64,000 nt of DNA from positions 1-64,000 of the forward strand of contig NZ_JAURYQ010000029.1 of NCBI RefSeq assembly GCF_030653815.1, read 5' to 3'. Made by a program: the position numbers and the translations under genes. This document shows positions 1 through 9,385 of this stretch, one piece after another (the first letter of the stretch is position 1; every line of letters starts with the position of its first letter). The notes below the pieces were generated by a model that saw only the letters and a program-made list of their open reading frames with translations, was not told the DNA's origin and ran no database searches. The stretch is from Rhodoferax sp. (GTDB lineage Bacteria; Pseudomonadota; Gammaproteobacteria; Burkholderiales; Burkholderiaceae_C).

Positions 1-90
1 TTCATGGTGAAATAAATCTTGTGATGATTAGTTCGTCGCCTCAAAACAAGCTCTCAAGCGCGTTTTGATTTTTTAACTTAAGGAGTTTTC

Positions 91-1125
91 ATGAAAAAAA
101 GTCTTATTGCCTTGGCAGTGCTCGCAGCTTCCGGCGCCGCAATGGCCCAATCTTCCGTGACCCTGTATGGTGTTGCTGACATCTGGTTTGGCAGCACCCG
201 CAGCGAAGTTACCGTTGGTGGCGTTACCTTCAAGGATCCTTCGCAAACCGTTCTGCAAGACGGTGGCGTGAGCAATAGCCGCTTTGGCTTCAAGGGTTCC
301 GAAGACCTGGGTGGCGGTCTGAAAGCCAACTTCCAACTGGAACAAGGTTTCAGCATTGATACCGGCAAGAGCGACTCTGCTGGTTTTAACCGTCAAGCTT
401 GGGTTGGTTTCTCTGGCGGCTTCGGTGAAGTGCAATTGGGCAAAGCTTACAACGCATTTGACGATGTGAGCGCTTTGGCCGCTTCGACCTTTGACTCGGA
501 TTTGGCACCTATCAACAATGTGTTTGTATCAACAGCATTTGCCAATGCCTATAGCAACACCATCAAGTACGCCACGCCCAACTTCGGCGGCTTCAGCGGT
601 GCTGTGAGCATGTCTTTGGGCGAGAACAAAGACCTGCCAACAACTGGTCCCAAGCACAGTGCGGACAGCATCTACTCCATCAGCGGCAAGTATGAGAATG
701 GCCCATTGGCTGTTGGCATTGGTTACGCCAAGGAAAAGTCTGAAGTTGCACCAGCTTATGACGCTAAAGCAACCCGCTTGGCTGGCTCCTACGACCTGGG
801 CGTTGCCAAGCTGCTGGGCACTTATGGCCGCGTGACCGAAGGTGACGCACGGGTTACCGAGTACGAAATCGGCGCTGATGTGCCACTGTCTGCAGCGATG
901 ACACTGTCTGGTGGTTATGCCCGTACGAAACTCACAGTGCCTGGTGCTGAAGGTACGCTCAAGAGCTTTGGTGTTGCAGTGGCTTACAGCTTGTCCAAGC
1001 GCACGACTGCTTACGCTGGCTTGAATCGCACCACTGGTAACGGTGGTGTAACTGATGACACCGTGGCTCTCAATGTTGAAGGCAAGGCCACAATTTACGC
1101 CATCGGCGTCAAGCACACGTTCTAA
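91..1125 (+). CDS. Gram-negative porin (trimeric general porin), copy 1
   Basis: A 344-residue outer-membrane porin of the betaproteobacterial general-porin family. Residues 1-19 form a Sec signal peptide (MKKSLIALAVLAASGAAMA) and the mature chain starts QSSVTLYG, as usual for the family. The body is full of alternating beta-strand segments with typical porin signatures (SRFGFKGSEDLGGGL near 70, ANFQLEQGF) and ends in Phe after a strand (IYAIGVKHTF), the usual C-terminal signal for BAM assembly. AAGGAG lies just before the ATG. A hairpin terminator follows. The second porin directly downstream has a nearly identical signal peptide, so this is a tandem paralogue pair. Substrate specificity cannot be told from sequence. 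Confidence 0.95.
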   Translation: MKKSLIALAVLAASGAAMAQSSVTLYGVADIWFGSTRSEVTVGGVTFKDPSQTVLQDGGVSNSRFGFKGSEDLGGGLKANFQLEQGFSIDTGKSDSAGFNRQAWVGFSGGFGEVQLGKAYNAFDDVSALAASTFDSDLAPINNVFVSTAFANAYSNTIKYATPNFGGFSGAVSMSLGENKDLPTTGPKHSADSIYSISGKYENGPLAVGIGYAKEKSEVAPAYDAKATRLAGSYDLGVAKLLGTYGRVTEGDARVTEYEIGADVPLSAAMTLSGGYARTKLTVPGAEGTLKSFGVAVAYSLSKRTTAYAGLNRTTGNGGVTDDTVALNVEGKATIYAIGVKHTF

Positions 1126-1163
1126 TCCAACGCTGGCGCAAGTCAGCTAAAGGTTAAACCCCC

Positions 1164-1197
1164 AAACTCCGTCAGGGTAACCCGGCGGAGTTTTTTT
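1164..1197 (+). terminator. Rho-independent terminator of porin 1
   Basis: ACTCCG pairs with CGGAGT around an imperfect inner stem, followed by seven T. It is part of a longer 3'-end module (from about 1118) that is repeated after porin 2. Confidence 0.8.
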
Positions 1198-1414
1198 ATT
1201 GGGCTCACGAACCCCAACACCTTTTCTCACCAGGAATAATTTGTTGTCGAATCACAACAGATGCACCAAGCCGGGTCAGTTTCTTAGGCTCCGAAAGACC
1301 TAAAGCGCCAGGCATCTGTTTCAATAGCATCAACTTCCTGCAAAAGGAGGTTGGCTCTGGGTTCTGAAACAAGTTGGTTTCGGAGCCCCATGTTTAACCT
1401 TGGAGAAATTTGAA

Positions 1415-2413
1415 ATGAAAAAATCCCTGATCGCATTGGCAGTGTTGGCTGCTTCCGGCGCCGCAATGGCTCAATCTTCCGTGACTTTGTACGGCCGTCT
1501 TGACGCCAGCATTGGTCAAAAAACTACAGAAAAAACTGGCGTTGGTGCCGTTGCAAAGCTTAGGCAAACTGCTGTTGATCACAGTAACCTGAATACGACT
1601 TTTTGGGGTCTCAAAGGTACTGAGGATTTGGGCGGTGGATTGACAGCTAATTTTAAAATGGAGGCCGGTTTTGCTTTAGACACCGGTGCCTCTACAGGTA
1701 CTATGTTTGAGCGTGAAGCCAACGTTGGCCTGACCGGCGGTTTTGGTACCGTAACTTTGGGTCGTCAATACCCTGCGTATGACTCGTTCTACGGCGCGAC
1801 CAATAACATGTACAACAGCAATTTGGCAACAACCGGTGACGTGTGGAAAACAGGTGTGGCTCCCTACGTTAGTCGCGTGAACAATGGCATTGGGTATGTT
1901 TCGCCGGTCTTCGGTGGATTTAGTGGTGCATTGACAATTGGTCTGGGTGAAGACAAAACTGCTACGGATAGTGCATCCAGAAACACCAGTGTGTATTTGA
2001 AATACGCAGCTGGTCCTTTGGTTGTTGGCATTGCCCACCAAGTTGACAAAACAGTGGCGGTTGCTGATGATGTCAAAAACACGTTGGTGGCAGGCTCGTA
2101 CGACTTCGGTGTCGCAAAGCTGAATGCGGGCTACAACTTGGCTGACAAAGGTACAATGGAAGACAAAGAATACCAAGTGGGTGTGAGCGTACCTTTTGGT
2201 GCAGCTGCAGTTGCATTGGGTTACAGCAACTCTAGTAGCGAAGCGCCTGGCAACAACAACGATGGCAGCGGTTACAGCTTGGTCGGCACCTACAACTTGT
2301 CAAAGCGTACAACACTGTACGCAGGTTTCGAATCGACAAAAGTTGAAACTGCTAACGGCGCGACGACAACAAAGGCTTCTACTACGGCAGCTGGCGTTCG
2401 CCACCTGTTCTAA
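1415..2413 (+). CDS. Gram-negative porin, copy 2
   Basis: A 332-residue general porin paralogous to the first porin. The frame opens at a TTG five codons upstream, but ATG 1415 is the better start: TTGGAG lies before it and it begins the canonical signal peptide (MKKSLIALAVLAASGAAMA). The mature protein starts QSSVTLYGRLDASIG and ends AAGVRHLF with the C-terminal Phe needed for outer-membrane insertion. The central loops differ strongly from copy 1, consistent with a different pore preference after duplication. Its codon use is somewhat less GC-rich than that of the surrounding housekeeping genes. Confidence 0.95.
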   Translation: MKKSLIALAVLAASGAAMAQSSVTLYGRLDASIGQKTTEKTGVGAVAKLRQTAVDHSNLNTTFWGLKGTEDLGGGLTANFKMEAGFALDTGASTGTMFEREANVGLTGGFGTVTLGRQYPAYDSFYGATNNMYNSNLATTGDVWKTGVAPYVSRVNNGIGYVSPVFGGFSGALTIGLGEDKTATDSASRNTSVYLKYAAGPLVVGIAHQVDKTVAVADDVKNTLVAGSYDFGVAKLNAGYNLADKGTMEDKEYQVGVSVPFGAAAVALGYSNSSSEAPGNNNDGSGYSLVGTYNLSKRTTLYAGFESTKVETANGATTTKASTTAAGVRHLF

Positions 2414-2452
2414 TCCAACGCTGACGCAAGTCAGCTGACGGTTAAAACCTTA

Positions 2453-2485
2453 AAACCCCGCCTGGGCAACCCGGCGGGGTTTTTT
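2453..2485 (+). terminator. Rho-independent terminator of porin 2
   Basis: AAACCCCGCC pairs with GGCGGGGTTT around a short loop, followed by T residues. Together with the preceding CCAACGCTG segment it repeats the module found after porin 1. Confidence 0.85.
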
Positions 2486-2573
2486 AATGCCATAACGCCA
2501 GGATGGCCATGCGGTGATCTTGTTGCATTTCCGGATTCCGTCGCGCTGCATCCGGGCTAAGGGCCTGTATTGA

Positions 2574-2656
2574 CGACACGGTTTTCCAACGCTGATGGAA
2601 GTCCGCTGACGGCTAAAGCCTGAAACCCCGCCTAAACAACACGTCAGGGGGTTTAA
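2574..2656 (+). repeat. Decayed third copy of the porin 3'-end module
   Basis: After porin 2 a third stretch matches the porin tail and terminator module. It has CCAACGCTGATGGAAGTC, then GCTGACGGCTAAAGCC, then GAAACCCCGCC and a degraded GTCAGGGGGTTTAA. The bases before it (GACGACACGGTTTTCC) resemble the porin end CACACGTTCTAATCC with the stop codon lost. No porin reading frame is left upstream, so this appears to be the remnant of a third tandem porin removed by deletion. The rest of 2486-2704 shows no other feature. Confidence 0.6.
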
Positions 2657-2704
2657 TCGGCACCAATTGACCCAAATGCGCGGTCGAATGTTAAGCTTCA
2701 AGTC

Positions 2705-2951
2705 ATGACATGGATCACCTTCGACACGCATAAATTCGTCCGCAAGTTGCAAGAGGCCGGCTTTGAGGAAAAGCAGGCTGAGGGTTTGACGGAGGCGATG
2801 CGCGCTGCCATTGACGAGTCAGAATTGGTGACAAAAAAAGATCTGCAACTTGCAGATCTCCCCCATCAAAGCAGATTTGAATTTATTGAACTGGATGATG
2901 GGCGCCCTGATTGCGATAGCGGTGGCCAATTTTTCCAAGCAGTTTTTTTGA
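2705..2951 (+). pseudogene. DUF1640/CCDC90-like small coiled-coil membrane protein, frameshifted
   Basis: The N-terminus (TFDTHKFVRKLQEAGFEEKQ, then VTKKDLQ) is that of the short DUF1640-type proteins: an alpha-helical/coiled-coil domain followed by one C-terminal membrane helix. After residue about 50 the open frame turns into unlikely sequence and runs to 2983. Removing one C from the run of five at about 2860 restores the expected tail: [20 protein letters not shown] and then ANFSKQFF with a stop at 2949-2951. So the gene carries a +1 homopolymer shift, real or a sequencing error. Function of the family is unknown in bacteria. Confidence 0.65.
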
Positions 2952-2979
2952 CTCCACATTCCCCGGCTTTCATCACGCC

Positions 2980-3258
2980 ATGACGACCCCGCATAACCCC
3001 CCTCATCCAGGTGAAGTATTGCGCGAATATTTGCCTGTTGAGATGTCCGTGACAGAAGTCGCGCTGCGCCTTGGTGTTTCGCGCCAAACTTTTTCAAAAC
3101 TTCTCAACGGCAAAGCCGGCGTGAGCGCGGAAATGGCCTGTCGGCTGGCTGCTGCGTTCCAGACCAGTGCTGAATTCTGGCTGAGCCTGCAGCAAGCGTT
3201 TGACCTGTGGCAGGTTCGCCAGACCGGCCTGCCCAAGGTGCAGCGCCTGGCGGCTTGA
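2980..3258 (+). CDS. HigA/VapI-family antitoxin-like XRE regulator, orphan
   Basis: A 92-residue protein with the HigA signature: [10 protein letters not shown] at the N-terminus, then a helix-turn-helix ([30 protein letters not shown]) and the typical tail [22 protein letters not shown]. In complete systems HigA represses the operon and neutralises the HigB mRNA interferase, whose gene normally lies just upstream. Here the upstream gene is the broken DUF1640-like gene and no HigB is visible on either strand nearby, so this is an orphan antitoxin or stand-alone regulator. Confidence 0.85.
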   Translation: MTTPHNPPHPGEVLREYLPVEMSVTEVALRLGVSRQTFSKLLNGKAGVSAEMACRLAAAFQTSAEFWLSLQQAFDLWQVRQTGLPKVQRLAA

Positions 3259-3367
3259 ACTGCGTCACGTGGGCGTCGTTTTACGCGGTAATCGCTTTGC
3301 CCGCACGGTGCGCTTGACTTGGTGACGGCTGCTGCGTTCGCGGCCAGCGGCCCGTCTTCACCCTGAC

Positions 3368-4612
3368 TTAAGTGGTGCCCTCCGGATGCTCTATGAACCG
3401 GCCAATCTCTGGCCAGCGGCGGTGCAGCCACAGCCAGGCCAGCAGGCCCACCGACAGCATGGCCAGCGACGTGGCGGCCAGGCCCACGGTGGAGTGCATC
3501 ACCAGCGGGGCGATCACACCGGCCACCAGGCCGTTGGCACTGGCGCCAATGAAGGCCTGCAGGCTCGACGCCATGCCACGCCGCTCGGGGTGCAGGTCGA
3601 GCACCAGCAACGTAATGACCGGCACCATCATGGCCCAACCGAAGGCAAACAAGGCGATCGGCAGCATCGCCCAGGACACATGCGCGCTGAACAAGGTATT
3701 GGCCAGCAGGTTGACAAGCGCCATGCCGAGCATGATCAAAAACCCGTACTTGATTTGCTGCTTGGGGGCCCGGCGCCCCGCCATGCGGCCGCTAACCCAG
3801 GCGCCACCCATGATGCCACTGATGGTGAGCACAAAAAACCAGAAGAATTGAGTGGGTGCCAGAGCCAGGTGCTCACCCAGGAACACCGGCGCCGACAGCA
3901 CATACAGAAACATGCCATTGAAGGGCACGCCACTGGCAAAGGCCAGCAGCACAAAACGCGGGTCCAGCCCCAGCTTCCAGTATCCCTGCAGCAGGTTGCG
4001 GACATTGAGCGGCTGGCGTTGTGTAATGTGCAGGGTTTCGGGCAGCAGTTTGTAATTGGCCGTCCACAGCGCCACACCCACCAGCGCCAAAAACCAGAAC
4101 ACGCTGTGCCAGCCCAGCAGCGCAAACAGCACGCCACCCATCATGGGAGCCACCGCAGGGGCCACGCCAAAATAAATGGTGATCTGGCTCATGACGCGTT
4201 GCGCCTGCGCCGGCGGGAACATGTCGCGCACCACGGCACGCGACACCACAATGCCGGCACCGGTGGTGAGGCCCTGCACCGCCCGGAAAAACACCAGTTG
4301 CCCAATGCTTTGCGACAGCGCGCAGCCCACCGAGGCCAGGGTGAACGCCGCCAACCCCCACAGCACCACCGGCCGGCGCCCCACGCTGTCAGACAGGGCG
4401 CCATGAAACAGGCTCATGAAGGCAAAACCAAACAGGTAGGCCGACAGCGTTTGCTGCATCTGCAGGGGCGTGGCGTCAAGCGAACTGGCAATGCCGGCAA
4501 ACGCCGGGATGTAGGTGTCGATGGAAAACGGCCCGAGCATGCCGAGCGTGGCCAGCAGCACCGCCAGCGCCCAGCGCGGCGCGCGCCACAAATGGTGTGC
4601 GTCAGGATTCAC
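3368..4612 (-). CDS. Bcr/CflA-family drug:proton antiporter (MFS)
   Basis: About 414 residues and twelve hydrophobic segments. The N-terminal MFS motifs are clear: FSIDTYIPAFAGIASSLDA in helix 1, typical of Bcr/CflA, then GALSDSVGRRPVVLWG as motif A between helices 2 and 3. FRAVQGLTTGAGIVVSRAVV corresponds to helix 4 of the antiporter group. The family exports drugs such as bicyclomycin or chloramphenicol across the inner membrane. The frame opens at TTG 4618. GTG 4612 is preferred because AAGG lies six bases before it; no ATG is available. The start lies a few bases from the stop of the CopD-like gene, so the two are probably co-transcribed. Confidence 0.88.
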   Translation of the reverse strand: MNPDAHHLWRAPRWALAVLLATLGMLGPFSIDTYIPAFAGIASSLDATPLQMQQTLSAYLFGFAFMSLFHGALSDSVGRRPVVLWGLAAFTLASVGCALSQSIGQLVFFRAVQGLTTGAGIVVSRAVVRDMFPPAQAQRVMSQITIYFGVAPAVAPMMGGVLFALLGWHSVFWFLALVGVALWTANYKLLPETLHITQRQPLNVRNLLQGYWKLGLDPRFVLLAFASGVPFNGMFLYVLSAPVFLGEHLALAPTQFFWFFVLTISGIMGGAWVSGRMAGRRAPKQQIKYGFLIMLGMALVNLLANTLFSAHVSWAMLPIALFAFGWAMMVPVITLLVLDLHPERRGMASSLQAFIGASANGLVAGVIAPLVMHSTVGLAATSLAMLSVGLLAWLWLHRRWPEIGRFIEHPEGTT

Positions 4613-4620
4613 CAACAACC

Positions 4621-5097
4621 TTAGCGCGGAATGCCCAGCAGGGTCACCAGCACAATCAGCACGCCCAAGCCCAGGTTTAGCAACACCCAGAAGCGGATTT
4701 TCCCCAGCGCGGCCGCACCCGCAGGCCAGTCAGCGGCCTGGGCCGCGCGGCTCAGGCGCTTGTAGAGCATAAAGCGAATGTGGCCGAAGATCAGCATCAT
4801 CAAAATGCCCAGCGCGGCCATGACCGTCCACTCCAGCGGCATGCTGAATCGCGAGCCGGCCTGCACCACCTGTTTGGCCACGTTGCCAATCATCCATACC
4901 CCGGTGACCAGCGTGATGGCAATGGCAGACAACACGGCGCTGAAAAACCGGCCGAGTACCGCGTGCATCAGGTGCACCCGCACGGCTGGCTCAAAATTGC
5001 CCAGCACCGGGCGCAAAAAGAAATGGGCAAACACCATGCCGCCGATCCAGACAATGATGGCCAGCAGGTGCAGGGTTTTAAGGGTGGCGTAGAGCAT
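4621..5097 (-). CDS. CopD-like integral membrane protein
   Basis: A 158-residue, four-helix membrane protein. The start MLYATLKTLHLLAIIVWIGG carries a His in helix 1 and the WIGGM turn seen in CopD/DUF2269-type proteins; FFLRPVL, ALGILMMLIFGHIRFMLYK and a last hydrophobic helix follow. Such proteins have been linked to copper or haem handling, but no substrate can be assigned here. It lies directly upstream of the Bcr/CflA gene on the same strand. Confidence 0.75.
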   Translation of the reverse strand: MLYATLKTLHLLAIIVWIGGMVFAHFFLRPVLGNFEPAVRVHLMHAVLGRFFSAVLSAIAITLVTGVWMIGNVAKQVVQAGSRFSMPLEWTVMAALGILMMLIFGHIRFMLYKRLSRAAQAADWPAGAAALGKIRFWVLLNLGLGVLIVLVTLLGIPR

Positions 5098-5148
5098 GTT
5101 CAGGAGTTTTCATGTGGTCAGGTGCCAGAGTGTGCCTGATTTGCCAAA

Positions 5149-6449
5149 TTATTTCCGGATGACAAACTGGTCGTGCACCCGGCTGGCCAGGGGCCGGTCG
5201 GTGGGCACCCAGACCGGTTGCGGCTTTTCATTCATGGCCCAGACCTTGGGGACCTGGTCAATGGCCACAAAATAAGCCTGCAGGGCGCCATCAGCGCCGA
5301 TGCGAAAGCGCAAGAAGCCTTTGAAGTCCTGCAGCGCCAACGCGGAAAAGCCGTTGGTGGCCAGAAAACCGAGGCGCGACATCAGCGCCAGGTAGGCACC
5401 AAAAATGAACGTGCCCAGCACCGCCCCGCCGGTCAGCAAGCCCAGCAGCCAAACCAGGGCGCTGCCCGCCTCGCCCACGGGCGGGACCAGTGCCAGCTTG
5501 CGACTCTGGCTGATGGGCGGGTAGTCAGCGCCGTTGACCTTGCTGAATGGCCGGCTTTGCGCAGGCGCACGGCAATGCGCGACTGCAACAGGCCTTCGAG
5601 CAGCTGGTAGCGTTTGGCACCACCCGGGTGCACACCAGCCGCCACCGGCGTGGTCCAGATGGGCTCGGGGTAAAGCAGAATCACGCGGTCTTCGGGACCG
5701 ATGCGCTGGGTGACCGGCTGGCCGTTCACCTCGGGCTGCAAGCCCTGCGGTGAGGCCAGACTCTTGAATTGCTCGTACTGGTCACGGTCGATGTCATCAT
5801 GCAGGGAAAAGTCCAGGCCCAGCAGCCACCAGCCTTGCGGCAGACGCACGCAAAAATACGATTGCTGTTGCGGAATCTCGGCGGCCAGCAAGGCACTGGA
5901 GTTTTTGCTGCGCAAAAAATAGCGCCCAAAGGTCGAGGCCGAGTCCATCCAGTCGTGGTTTTGCGGCAGCGCCGCCAGGGTGAACGGCTGGCCGCGTACC
6001 AGCGCCGTGCCGGCCTCGTTGTAGCTGGCTTCGTCGGGCAAGGCTGCCTCGAACAGCTCGGTAAAGCGGTAACGGTAGTCCAGCGTGCTGGCACTGGGGT
6101 AAGCCAGGTCACCCCCCAGCACCAACAGCTCGCCGCGCGGCAGCACTTGCCCACCTTCAGCCACCACCTGGTCCGCCAGCACGGTGTGTGCCACGGCGTA
6201 GGTGGCGTTGCCGCCATCACCGGTGTCGGCAATGAAGTCAAACCAGAAGTCACCCAGCTCAGCTGGGCGCTGGCTGCGGTCAATGACCGTCAACGGCAGG
6301 GGAAAATTTTCACGTTCGTCGCGGTTTCGGAACTGGTTGAGCGACGACAACACGTCGCGCGCCGCCAGCAACAGCACGGCCGGGTGGTACCAGCAAACCG
6401 CCGGACGGTCGTTGGGCTTGACATTGCGTCCAAAGCGGAAATCAGTCAT
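5149..6449 (-). pseudogene. Metallophosphoesterase with membrane tail, internal deletion and frameshift
   Basis: The first reading frame (start 6449) encodes about 300 residues of a calcineurin-like phosphoesterase: FIADTGDGGNATYAV, LLVLGGDLAYPSAS and IPQNHDWMDSAS supply metal-binding Asp, Asn and His motifs. At about 5560 it shifts frame and ends at 5433. The -1 frame continues with PFSKVNGADYPPISQS and a membrane tail (VWLLGLLTGGAVLGTFIFGA, then LMSRLGF...LQDFKGFLRFRIG) that ends at 5149. Family members I recall are roughly 600 residues, with the GDLHHY-type motif and several membrane helices between these halves. That middle part is missing, so a large deletion joined the ends out of frame. 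Confidence 0.75.
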
Positions 6450-6540
6450 GACCGTACCTTTTGCTTGTTCATTGCATGGTAGAACAATTCAGATCTGCAA
6501 GCCAGGATGCGCTGGAAAACACAAAATTAAGCCCCCAACT

Positions 6541-6569
6541 CTTGAAAGTTTGGCAAACGGCCTTATCAT
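6541..6569 (+). promoter_or_regulatory. Sigma-32-like heat-shock promoter of groESL
   Basis: CTTGAAA at 6541-6547 equals the sigma-32 -35 consensus. Thirteen bases later CCTTATCAT resembles the -10 element (CCCCATNT). It lies immediately before the CIRCE operator. Confidence 0.65.
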
Positions 6570-6595
6570 TAGCACTCGAAAGAGATGAGTGCTAA
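6569..6595 (+). promoter_or_regulatory. CIRCE operator (HrcA binding site)
   Basis: TTAGCACTC, nine bases, GAGTGCTAA: a perfect match to the CIRCE inverted repeat bound by the heat-shock repressor HrcA. It is located about 100 bases before groES. Confidence 0.95.
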
Positions 6596-6694
6596 CAACT
6601 TGGTTGGCATTCGCTCAGACAGTTATTAGTCACCAGAATGCTGATTGTGGTGACTTTTTTGTTAACCCTTGTTTCAAACTTTATAGGAGTCCCC

Positions 6695-6985
6695 ATGAAA
6701 CTTCGTCCCCTGCACGACCGCGTGATTGTCAAACGCGTTGAAAACGAAACTCGCACCGCTTCCGGCATCGTCATTCCTGACAGCGCTGCAGAAAAGCCTG
6801 ATCAAGGCGAAGTACTGGCCGTTGGCCCAGGCAAAAAGAACGACAAGGGCGAAGTCAGCCCGATGGCTGTCAAGGTCGGTGACCGCGTGTTGTTTGGCAA
6901 GTACAGCGGCCAGACCGTCAAGGTCGATGGCGACGAGTTGCTCGTCATGAAAGAAGACGACCTGTTCGCAGTTGTCGAGAAGTAA
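6695..6985 (+). CDS. groES: Co-chaperonin GroES
   Basis: A 96-residue GroES (Hsp10), the heptameric lid of the GroEL folding chamber in the cytoplasm. It starts [14 protein letters not shown] and includes the mobile-loop region [17 protein letters not shown] and the ending LFAVVEK. ATG 6695 is chosen over the upstream in-frame start at 6638 because it follows TAGGAG and gives the family length. It is the first gene of groESL; groEL starts 27 bases downstream. Confidence 0.98.
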   Translation: MKLRPLHDRVIVKRVENETRTASGIVIPDSAAEKPDQGEVLAVGPGKKNDKGEVSPMAVKVGDRVLFGKYSGQTVKVDGDELLVMKEDDLFAVVEK

Positions 6986-6997
6986 TTAATTAACTGA

Positions 6998-8665
<1,668 letters not shown>

Positions 8666-8697
8666 CAGCCCGGCTGGCTACCAAGCCTCCAAATCAA

Positions 8698-8733
8698 AAA
8701 CCCCGCAGGGCGCGAACCCTGCGGGGTTTTTTT
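8698..8733. terminator. Bidirectional terminator between groEL and the HAD gene
   Basis: A perfect 10-base stem (CCCCGCAGGG/CCCTGCGGGG) with a six-base loop is flanked by A on the left and seven T on the right, so it can act on both strands. The HAD stop codon lies inside its T tract. Confidence 0.9.
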
Positions 8734-9382
8734 ACGCCAGCGGGTGGTGCGTGATGTAGGGCAGCAGTTCTGCCCGCAGTTGGTCTGCAGACTCGAACCG
8801 AATGCCACGCCAGCCGCGTGCTTCGGCGCACGCCACATTGGCCGCCAGGTCATCGATGAAGAGCGTGTGACTTGGCTCCAGCGCATAGCGGCTCTCAAGC
8901 AGCGCGTAGATCTCGGCCTCGGGCTTGATGCGCTGCACATCACCCGAAAAAATGCCGCCATCAAACCAATCCAGGAATGCGTGCTTTCGCTCCAGCACCC
9001 GCGCATAGGGGGTTGGCATGTTGGACAAATAATACAGGCGCAGCGCGGGCTGCCGCTGGCGCAAGTCGCGCAACTCGGCCAGCAAAGCCACGCTGTCGTG
9101 GATCGGGCGCAAGTGCTCGGCAATGCCTTCAACCAAAGCCAGCAGCGCGGGCTCATGCAGCCCAAGACGCGCCGCCGTGCGTTGGCTCACAGCATCCACC
9201 GACAGCACGCCACGGTCAAAATTGTGCCAATCGGCGTGTCCAAACACCGCCTGCGCCAGTGCAAGCGTATTTTCAGGCGTGGCCGCGTGCTCGGGAAAGT
9301 GGGTCTTGATCAACACGCCCGGCTGCCAGGTGAACAGCACGGCGCCAAAGTCAAACACCACGTTATGAACGGGTGAACGCAT
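8732..9382 (-). CDS. HAD-superfamily hydrolase (subfamily IA, YihX-like)
   Basis: About 216 residues with the four HAD motifs: motif I FDFGAVLF (nucleophile Asp; the usual second Asp is Gly, as in the YihX-type branch), motif II YYLSNM, motif III Lys in RIKPEAEIY and motif IV FIDDLAANV. These enzymes hydrolyse phosphate esters such as sugar phosphates; position next to pgi makes a sugar phosphate plausible, but the substrate is inferred only. A TTG immediately precedes the chosen ATG 9382. The gene begins four bases after the pgi stop, so the two are likely one transcript. Confidence 0.88.
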   Translation of the reverse strand: MRSPVHNVVFDFGAVLFTWQPGVLIKTHFPEHAATPENTLALAQAVFGHADWHNFDRGVLSVDAVSQRTAARLGLHEPALLALVEGIAEHLRPIHDSVALLAELRDLRQRQPALRLYYLSNMPTPYARVLERKHAFLDWFDGGIFSGDVQRIKPEAEIYALLESRYALEPSHTLFIDDLAANVACAEARGWRGIRFESADQLRAELLPYITHHPLA

Positions 9383-9385
9383 CAA

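Noticed and set aside
3386..4624. Long plus-strand frame of 412 codons
   Set aside because: It is antisense to the Bcr/CflA gene and rich in His, Gln and Arg, as expected for a shadow of a GC-rich membrane protein gene.
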